Part shown: positions 1 to 4,911 of the stretch, in pieces | Layout of the letters: the number at the start of each line of letters is the position of its first letter | Numbering within the stretch: the stretch's first letter is position 1 | From: Planctomycetota bacterium | Lineage (GTDB): Bacteria; Planctomycetota; UBA1135; UBA2386 | Length of the DNA stretch: 6,685 nt | Direction: 5' to 3' | Assembly: GCA_020425885.1 (NCBI GenBank) | Contig: JAGQRA010000810.1 | Coordinates: 1 to 6,685 of the forward strand | Notes under the pieces: model-generated | What the model saw: the letters and a program-made list of their open reading frames with translations, nothing else | The model's database searches: none | Told to the model about the DNA's origin: nothing | Program-made: the position numbers and the translations under genes

Positions 1-344
1 AAGCCTGCCTGCACGGCGTCCCCACCGTCGTCGTCTATCAGCTCGGTGGCCTGCTCAGCACGCTCGGCTACCACAACATCCTCAGCGTGCCGTGGATCGC
101 AGCCGCCAACCTCATCGCCGGCCGCGAGGTCGTGCCCGAGTTCTGCTTCCACGGCGACGGCGGCTGGCAACGCGTGCTTTTCGCCTGCCGCGAGCTGTGG
201 CACGACGGGCCGCGACGCGATCGGACCCTCGCAGGCCTGACCGAGGTCCGTCGCCGCCTGACCGCCGGCAGCGAACGCGGCGGCGCCAGCGTCCGCGCCG
301 CGCGCATCGTGCGGCGTTTCCTCGACCTCGGAGTCGCGCCATGA
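1..344 (+). CDS. lpxB: Lipid-A-disaccharide synthase LpxB, C-terminal fragment (5' end outside window)
   Basis: LpxB is the peripheral inner-membrane GT19 glycosyltransferase that joins UDP-2,3-diacylglucosamine and lipid X into the lipid A disaccharide. Only the last 113 residues are visible, read in the frame starting at base 3 and ending with TGA at 342-344. What shows the family is the stretch GVPTVVVYQLGG followed by VPWIAAANLIAGREVVPEF, which matches the LpxB C-terminal donor-site pattern (G-x-P-hydrophobic-VYK/R ... P-N-L-L-A-G-R-x-V-x-P-E). The usual Gln a few residues after this PE is replaced here by FCFHGD, a mild divergence. The tail is Arg-rich and ends RRFLDLGVAP. The stop overlaps the ubiD start (ATGA), so the two genes probably share a transcript. 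Assignment to LpxB is from motif recall. The alternative is another GT19/GT-B glycosyltransferase, which I consider unlikely. Confidence 0.87.
   Translation, partial: ACLHGVPTVVVYQLGGLLSTLGYHNILSVPWIAAANLIAGREVVPEFCFHGDGGWQRVLFACRELWHDGPRRDRTLAGLTEVRRRLTAGSERGGASVRAARIVRRFLDLGVAP
330..333 (+). promoter_or_regulatory. Shine-Dalgarno GGAG for ubiD, inside the lpxB 3' end
   Basis: GGAG at 330-333 lies 7 nt before the ATG at 341, an ideal spacing, and it supports that ATG over the upstream extension of the open frame, which begins near base 92 inside lpxB. Together with the ATGA overlap it indicates translational coupling or re-initiation by ribosomes finishing lpxB. Confidence 0.7.
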
Positions 345-2146
345 CTGCATCGCTCGTCGACCTGCGCGCCTTCCTGGCGCAGCTCCGGGCCGCCGGCGAA
401 CTGGTCGAGATCGAGGCCGAGGTCGACCCCGACCTCGAGGCCGCCGAGATCCACCGCCGCGTCATCGCCGCCGGCGGCCCGGCCCTGCTGTTCCGCCGCA
501 TCGCGGGCTCGCCATGGCCATGCGTCACCAACCTGTTCGGCACCGCGCGCCGCGTCGAACTCGCCTTCGGCCCGCGGCCCGAGCAGCTCGTGCAACGCCT
601 CGCCGAGCTGCCGCACACGCTGCTGCCGCCCGACCTCGGCAAGCTGTGGCGGCAGCGCGACCTGCTCGGAAGCCTGCTCAAGGTCGGTCGCCGCTTCGTG
701 CGCCGGGCGCCGCTGCTCGCCCACCAGGACACGCCGCCGCGATTGTCGCGGCTGCCGCTGCTGCGGACCTGGAGCGAAGACGGCGGCGCGTTCGTCACGC
801 TGCCGCTGGTCTACACCGAGCATCCCGAGGGCCTCGGCTCCAACCTCGGCATGTATCGCGTGCAGCGCCACGGCGACGACACCGCCGGACTGCACGTGCA
901 GATCGGCAAGGGCGGCGGCTTCCACCTCGCCGAGTACCGGCGCCTCGGCCGGCCGATGCCGGTGGCGGTCCACATCGGCGGCCCGCCGGCGTTGATCCTC
1001 GCCGCCATCGCCCCGCTGCCCGAGAACGTGCCCGAGGTGCTGCTGGCATCGCTGACCCACGGCGGCCGCCTGCGCAGCGCCCGTTCGCCGCATTCGCCGC
1101 TGCCGCTGTTCGCCGACGCCGAGTTCTGCCTCACCGGCCAGGTCCATCCCGACGAGCTGCACCCCGAGGGTCCGTTCGGCGATCACTACGGCTACTACTC
1201 GCTGCGCCACGACTACCCGCTGTTCCGCGTCGGCGCGCTGCTGCATCGCCGCGACCCGATCCTCTGCGCCACCGTGGTCGGCAAGCCGCGCCAGGAGGAC
1301 TTCTTCCTCGGCGACTACCTGCAGGAGCTGCTGCTGCCGCTGGCCAAGGTGGCGATGCCATCCGTCGTGCAGCTGTGGTCGTACGGCGAGACCGGCTACC
1401 ACTCGCTGTCGGCCGCCATCGTCCGCGAGCGCTACGGCCGCGAGGCGATGCAGAGCGCGTTCCGCATCCTCGGCGAAGGCCAGCTCAGCCTGACCAAGTT
1501 CCTGCTGCTGACCGATCGAGCGGTGGAGTTGCGCGACTTCGAGGCAACGCTGCCGCACGTGCTCGCCCGCTGCCGGTTCGCGACCGACCTCTACGTCTTC
1601 GGCACGCTGTCGATGGACACGCTCGACTACGCCGGCCCCGCCGTCAACAAGGGCAGCAAGGGCGTGCTGCTCGGCCTCGGCGAGCCGGTGCGCAAGCTGC
1701 CCGGCGAGTTCTCGGGCGCGCTGCCGACGCCGTTCCGCCGGGCACGCGTGTTCTGCCCCGGTTGCCTCGTCGTCGACGGCCCGACCTTCGCCGACGACCG
1801 ACAGGCCGCGGCGGCACTGGCGCTGATACCTTCGCTCGTCGACTGGCCGCTGGTCGTGCTCGTCGACGATGCCGAGCAGGCCGCGCGCTCGGCCACCAAC
1901 TTCCTGTGGACCACGTTCACCCGGTTCGAACCGGCCGCCGACATCCACGCCCGCGACCTGCAGCTGGTGCGCGGCCAGCCGAGCTACACGCCGCCGATCG
2001 TCATCGACGCGCGGATGAAGCCGAGCTACCCCGGCGAGCTGTTCTGCGACCCCGACACGGCGAAGACGGTGTCACGACGGTGGCGCGAGTACTTCCCGCA
2101 GGGCGGCGTCGAGATGGGTGACTCGGATCGTAGCCACCTCGACTGA
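341..2146 (+). CDS. ubiD: UbiD-family prenylated-FMN-dependent decarboxylase (long, about 600-residue type; probable quinone biosynthesis)
   Basis: UbiD enzymes use prenylated FMN (made by UbiX) and a divalent metal to remove CO2 from aromatic or unsaturated acids, classically 4-hydroxy-3-polyprenylbenzoate in ubiquinone synthesis or a related step of the futalosine menaquinone route. The 601-residue product has the whole active site. Metal/prFMN ligands align as N168 (in SNLGMYR), H195 (in GKGGGFH) and E232 (in NVPEVLL). The proton-relay triad aligns as R173, E276 and D281 (PEGPFGDHYGYY), the Asp variant also seen in E. coli UbiD. LDYAGP...GSKG at 428-442 is the usual core signature. It is about 100 residues longer than E. 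coli UbiD. The extension (FLWTTFTRF at 521-529, VIDARMKP at 554-561) resembles long UbiDs of futalosine-pathway and Bacteroidota-type bacteria. A CPGC motif sits at 472-475. The start is fixed by GGAG at 330-333 and overlap with lpxB. Family membership is secure; the exact substrate is not. Confidence 0.93.
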   Translation: MTASLVDLRAFLAQLRAAGELVEIEAEVDPDLEAAEIHRRVIAAGGPALLFRRIAGSPWPCVTNLFGTARRVELAFGPRPEQLVQRLAELPHTLLPPDLGKLWRQRDLLGSLLKVGRRFVRRAPLLAHQDTPPRLSRLPLLRTWSEDGGAFVTLPLVYTEHPEGLGSNLGMYRVQRHGDDTAGLHVQIGKGGGFHLAEYRRLGRPMPVAVHIGGPPALILAAIAPLPENVPEVLLASLTHGGRLRSARSPHSPLPLFADAEFCLTGQVHPDELHPEGPFGDHYGYYSLRHDYPLFRVGALLHRRDPILCATVVGKPRQEDFFLGDYLQELLLPLAKVAMPSVVQLWSYGETGYHSLSAAIVRERYGREAMQSAFRILGEGQLSLTKFLLLTDRAVELRDFEATLPHVLARCRFATDLYVFGTLSMDTLDYAGPAVNKGSKGVLLGLGEPVRKLPGEFSGALPTPFRRARVFCPGCLVVDGPTFADDRQAAAALALIPSLVDWPLVVLVDDAEQAARSATNFLWTTFTRFEPAADIHARDLQLVRGQPSYTPPIVIDARMKPSYPGELFCDPDTAKTVSRRWREYFPQGGVEMGDSDRSHLD

Positions 2147-2154
2147 GAGCTCAG
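2143..2154. repeat. Short inverted repeat spanning the two convergent stop codons
   Basis: CTGAG (2143-2147) and CTCAG (2150-2154) are complementary with 2 nt between them. The repeat contains both stop codons (TGA at 2144-2146 plus strand; TGA read on minus from 2153-2151). The loop is too small and there is no T-run on either strand, so it is not a convincing intrinsic terminator. Facing stops produce part of this symmetry automatically. Confidence 0.4.
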
Positions 2155-4655
2155 CGCACCGCCTCGAACGACAGGTAACCGGTGTCCGGCGCGTAGTCGG
2201 AGACCTCGTCGTTGACGAACAGCAAGCGCAGTCGGCTCGCGCCGGGTTGGACCGCATCGATGCGACTCCACGGGATCGCCAGCTCGCATTCGACGATGCC
2301 CGTCACCGGCAACACCGGCGTGGTGCCGAGGGAGCCGGTGTTGAAGACGCTCGACGACTGCGTGAACAGCTCGGCGCCCGACAGCATCAGCTCCGAGCCG
2401 ACGGCGCCGATCGGCCAGCCCGTCGCCGGGTTCTCGTCGAGATCGAGGAAGACGAAGGTCCGCGAGAAGCCGAAACCGGGCGAGCCGTCGAGGTTGAACG
2501 CGTGCTCGCTGGTGAAGCGGATGTAGACGTTGCTGGCGTCGGAGGTGATCGAGATCTCGCGCCAGTCGGGCCCCGACGACGATCCGGCGTCGGCCGGGTC
2601 GACGTGCAGCACCGGCACCGTCGCCCAATCGGCGAAGGCGCCGTCGATCACGATCGGCGCCACCGCCATCGGCACGGCGCTCTGCACGGCGGTGTTGCTG
2701 TCCTCGTGGCCGAGGCGGTCGAACGCGCGCAGGCAGAAGTACCAGGTCGTGCCGTTGTCGAGGCCGGTGACGGTGGCCTGGTAGGGGTAGATGCCGGGCC
2801 CGACGCCGGCGCTGTAGCCGCCGCCGAGTTCCGGCACGAGGACGGTCCGCCGCGCGCCGTGCAGCAGCGGATCGGCGACGAAGTCGAACGGCGTGCTCTG
2901 CGAGTAGAGCGCGTAGCCGACGCCCGTCGGGTCCTTGGCGATGTCCCAGTAGATCGTCGCGCTGCCGACCCCGGCCGTGACCCGTTGGATGCCGACCCGC
3001 GGCGTCGGCGCGCCGGGCGGCGTCGGGTACGACTGCGGGTTGTCGTTGTAGGTGCTGCTCCATACCGGCGGCGAGGTGTCCGCATCGAGGTGATCGCGCA
3101 CGAAGGTGTTGGCGAGCTGCAGCCCGGCATCGGTCAGGTAGTGGGCGAAGCCGGCCTCGTACTGGGCCTCGGCGATGTCGTCGAGCAGCGTCTGCAGCCC
3201 CGTGCTCGAGGTCCCGAGCAAGGTCTGCGCGTCGATCCCCGGTCCCTCGGCGTAACCCAGGCTCAACACCCTGAAGCCATCGGGCCGACCGGCCTCGGCC
3301 AGGACCTTCGGCCCGAGGTTGTGCTTGTTGTCGGCGAAGAAGTAGCTGTCGAACTGTTGGCTCTGGCTCGAGTCGAGCCGATAGCTCTCGATCAGCACGA
3401 AGTCGATGCTGGCCCGCGTCGTCGCCTGGAAGTGCGGCAAGCGGGGGTCGAACAGGAACATGCCGCGGTTCTGCAGCACGAGGTGGTCGGGGTAGTCCTG
3501 ATGCAGCCTGGCCATGAAGGCGGCGAAGCCGGGCGCGGTCCATTCGAACTCGCTCTGGTTGCTGCTCGAGGCGTCGGTGTAGGCGTTCGGCGCGCAGGTA
3601 TCGATGGTGTCGAGGAACAGGCCGTCGCAGCCGTAGCCGCGGCCGTAGTCGGTCCGCAGCAGCTCGCGCATGCCGGGCTGGCCGTCGGCGCCGTCGAAGG
3701 TCATGGCATCGAGCGCCGCGTACCAGGCCGGGTCGCCGGCATTGACGAAGCAGCCGCCGAAGTTGCCGTTGCGATCCGGCAGTCCGTCGCCGACGTTCGA
3801 CGGGCTGCGATCGATCGAGTTGTCGTCGAGGTAGAACGAGGCGTAGCGGGTGCCGACCGCGGCGTTGGTCGGCGCCCCGAGCGGGTCGATGCCGAGCAGT
3901 GAATCACCGTCGGCGTCGGGCCCGCGCGGATCGACGCGCGGACCGCTGCCGTCGCCCGTGAAGCGCGGATCGAGCAGCATCTCGGCGTCGGTCAACGACA
4001 CCGTGCGCAGGTCCTCGCCGACCGAGATGTAGGCCAGCACCAGCACGTCGTCGGCCGGATCGGCCGCGTCGACGCCGAGCTGGATGTCGCGCACCACGGC
4101 CGGCAACAGCTGCGCCGCCAGCGGATGCAGCACGACCAGATCGTGCTGCTTGCAGAGCGCGGCGGTGGCGGCGTCGACCGCGCCGTAGTGGATCATCTGC
4201 CGCTGCACCCGGGCGGCCTTGACGCGCAGGTTGGCGAGCGGCGGCACCGTCGCGATAGCGGCGCTGCCGTCCCTGCCGTCGGCAGTGAGCGGGCGGGCCC
4301 GCAGCCGGGCCGAGACCGGACGGAAGCCGAGGTCTCTCAGCGAGTCCCACAGGATCGTCGCGACCGTTCCGCCAGGCGTCGCCGCGAGGTCGCTGGTGAC
4401 CTGCCCCGCCACGACATGCGCCGGTCGCCAGCTGGCTCCGGAGCCGAGCGAGAATTCGAGCACGAGATCCACCGCGTCCGATTCGGCGTCGACCAGGGTG
4501 ATCTGCAGCGGCACGTCGCCCTTGGGGTCGGCCGGAAAGGTCAGGGCGGTCACGATCGGAACCGAGTCGGGAGGAGCCGGCGCGGGTCCACCGCCTCCCC
4601 CCGAGCAGGAGGCCAGGGCGAACAGCAGGACTGGAATCGTCAGAGAGAGGCGCAT
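2151..4655 (-). CDS. Multidomain lipoprotein with Ig-like, GH114/TM1410-like glycosidase, FN3-like and CBM9/DOMON-like domains
   Basis: Predicted exported lipoprotein of 834 residues. The start is set at ATG 4655 because it gives a compact signal peptide, MRLSLTIPVLLFALASC, with lipobox LASC and lipidated C17, then a Gly/Pro linker; a GTG at 4688 would add 11 residues before it. Residues about 25-130 look like an Ig-like module (DAESDAV..LEFSLGSG, ILWDSLRDLGF). Residues about 140-530 resemble the GH114/TM1410 TIM barrel (family known for endo-alpha-1,4-polygalactosaminidase): ISVGE with E214, DGLFLDTID with D349/D352, QNR at 395-397 and DFVLIESYR with E423. By family analogy D349 and E423 are the likely catalytic pair. 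An Asp-rich insert, DADGD at 247-251, may bind calcium. Residues about 545-660 look FN3-like, and about 668-834 (IVIDGAFADW start) look CBM9/DOMON-like, suggesting carbohydrate binding. The gene is convergent with ubiD and divergent from the M1 peptidase gene. No Shine-Dalgarno is visible. The substrate is unknown; Pel-like amino-sugar polymers are one guess. Confidence 0.83.
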   Translation of the reverse strand: MRLSLTIPVLLFALASCSGGGGGPAPAPPDSVPIVTALTFPADPKGDVPLQITLVDAESDAVDLVLEFSLGSGASWRPAHVVAGQVTSDLAATPGGTVATILWDSLRDLGFRPVSARLRARPLTADGRDGSAAIATVPPLANLRVKAARVQRQMIHYGAVDAATAALCKQHDLVVLHPLAAQLLPAVVRDIQLGVDAADPADDVLVLAYISVGEDLRTVSLTDAEMLLDPRFTGDGSGPRVDPRGPDADGDSLLGIDPLGAPTNAAVGTRYASFYLDDNSIDRSPSNVGDGLPDRNGNFGGCFVNAGDPAWYAALDAMTFDGADGQPGMRELLRTDYGRGYGCDGLFLDTIDTCAPNAYTDASSSNQSEFEWTAPGFAAFMARLHQDYPDHLVLQNRGMFLFDPRLPHFQATTRASIDFVLIESYRLDSSQSQQFDSYFFADNKHNLGPKVLAEAGRPDGFRVLSLGYAEGPGIDAQTLLGTSSTGLQTLLDDIAEAQYEAGFAHYLTDAGLQLANTFVRDHLDADTSPPVWSSTYNDNPQSYPTPPGAPTPRVGIQRVTAGVGSATIYWDIAKDPTGVGYALYSQSTPFDFVADPLLHGARRTVLVPELGGGYSAGVGPGIYPYQATVTGLDNGTTWYFCLRAFDRLGHEDSNTAVQSAVPMAVAPIVIDGAFADWATVPVLHVDPADAGSSSGPDWREISITSDASNVYIRFTSEHAFNLDGSPGFGFSRTFVFLDLDENPATGWPIGAVGSELMLSGAELFTQSSSVFNTGSLGTTPVLPVTGIVECELAIPWSRIDAVQPGASRLRLLFVNDEVSDYAPDTGYLSFEAVR

Positions 4656-4684
4656 GAGGGGCGAGGAGCGAGGGGGAATGCCAG

Positions 4685-4703
4685 GCACTGCAGCGGGCAG
4701 TGC
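4685..4703. repeat. 7-bp perfect inverted repeat, 5-nt spacer (possible operator or leader hairpin)
   Basis: GCACTGC (4685-4691) and GCAGTGC (4697-4703) are perfect reverse complements separated by AGCGG. The element lies 30-48 bp upstream of the lipoprotein ATG, so it could be a dimeric repressor site or, if transcribed, a hairpin in the 5' leader. No T-run follows on either strand, which argues against an intrinsic terminator. Confidence 0.5.
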
Positions 4704-4739
4704 GAGATCGGGTCGGCGAATGGCGATGCGCAGGAAGCC

Positions 4740-4752
4740 CGATCTGCCCGCA
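4740..4752. repeat. 13-bp direct repeat, copy 1 (CGATCTGCCCGCA)
   Basis: Exact match to 4824-4836. The copies are 84 bp apart start to start, about eight helical turns, so they would lie on the same DNA face. A repeated regulator site is possible, but two copies in GC-rich sequence can also be chance. Confidence 0.45.
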
Positions 4753-4823
4753 GAAACTTATCGGCCGGAACGCGGGCCCTACCGCACCGCACATCCCGGC
4801 CAGCCGGCCGGCCGCAATCGACG

Positions 4824-4836
4824 CGATCTGCCCGCA
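4824..4836. repeat. 13-bp direct repeat, copy 2 (CGATCTGCCCGCA)
   Basis: Second exact copy of the element at 4740-4752, located 76 bp before the M1 peptidase ATG. The flanking bases differ on both sides, so the identity stops at 13 bp. Confidence 0.45.
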
Positions 4837-4911
4837 CCCGCGAAAACCTGCTGCACCCGCAGTCTACTTGCGCCCGTCACCGAACCTGTGAACCCCGCGA
4901 ACCCGCCCGCC

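Larger units (their letters stand above)
4656..4911. promoter_or_regulatory. Divergent intergenic region between the lipoprotein gene and the M1 peptidase gene
   Basis: 256 bp without a credible gene; it must carry the promoters for both outward-facing genes. I find no good -35/-10 pair. The lower-GC stretch around AAACTTATC (about 4754-4762) and TCTACT at 4863-4868 are the only -10-like candidates, and both are weak. The region holds a 7-bp inverted repeat close to the lipoprotein start, a 13-bp direct repeat, and a CCGGCC-rich patch near 4795-4813. Neither flanking start codon has a recognisable Shine-Dalgarno sequence. Confidence 0.55.

Noticed and set aside
68..1948. 626-codon open frame on the minus strand opposite lpxB and ubiD
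   Set aside because: Its product is low-complexity R/A/G/Q/E-rich with no family motif, and it lies opposite well-supported LpxB and UbiD sequences. Long antisense frames are expected in very GC-rich genes.
514..2121. 535-codon plus-strand frame offset from ubiD
   Set aside because: Arg/Ala/Pro-only composition typical of an out-of-frame reading; the ubiD frame holds all the active-site residues.
2118..3902. 594-codon open frame on the plus strand opposite the lipoprotein gene
   Set aside because: It reads as V/R/E/A-rich filler with no domain, and the minus-strand product has a lipobox and recognisable domains. It is a GC-driven shadow.
4656..4688. Upstream GTG start for the lipoprotein at 4688
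   Set aside because: It would place 11 residues before a compact lipoprotein signal peptide, and no ribosome binding site supports it.
4795..4813. CCGGCC-rich palindromic patch as a terminator or operator
   Set aside because: Short overlapping CCGG/GGCC units arise easily at this G+C content; there is no defined stem-loop with a T-run.
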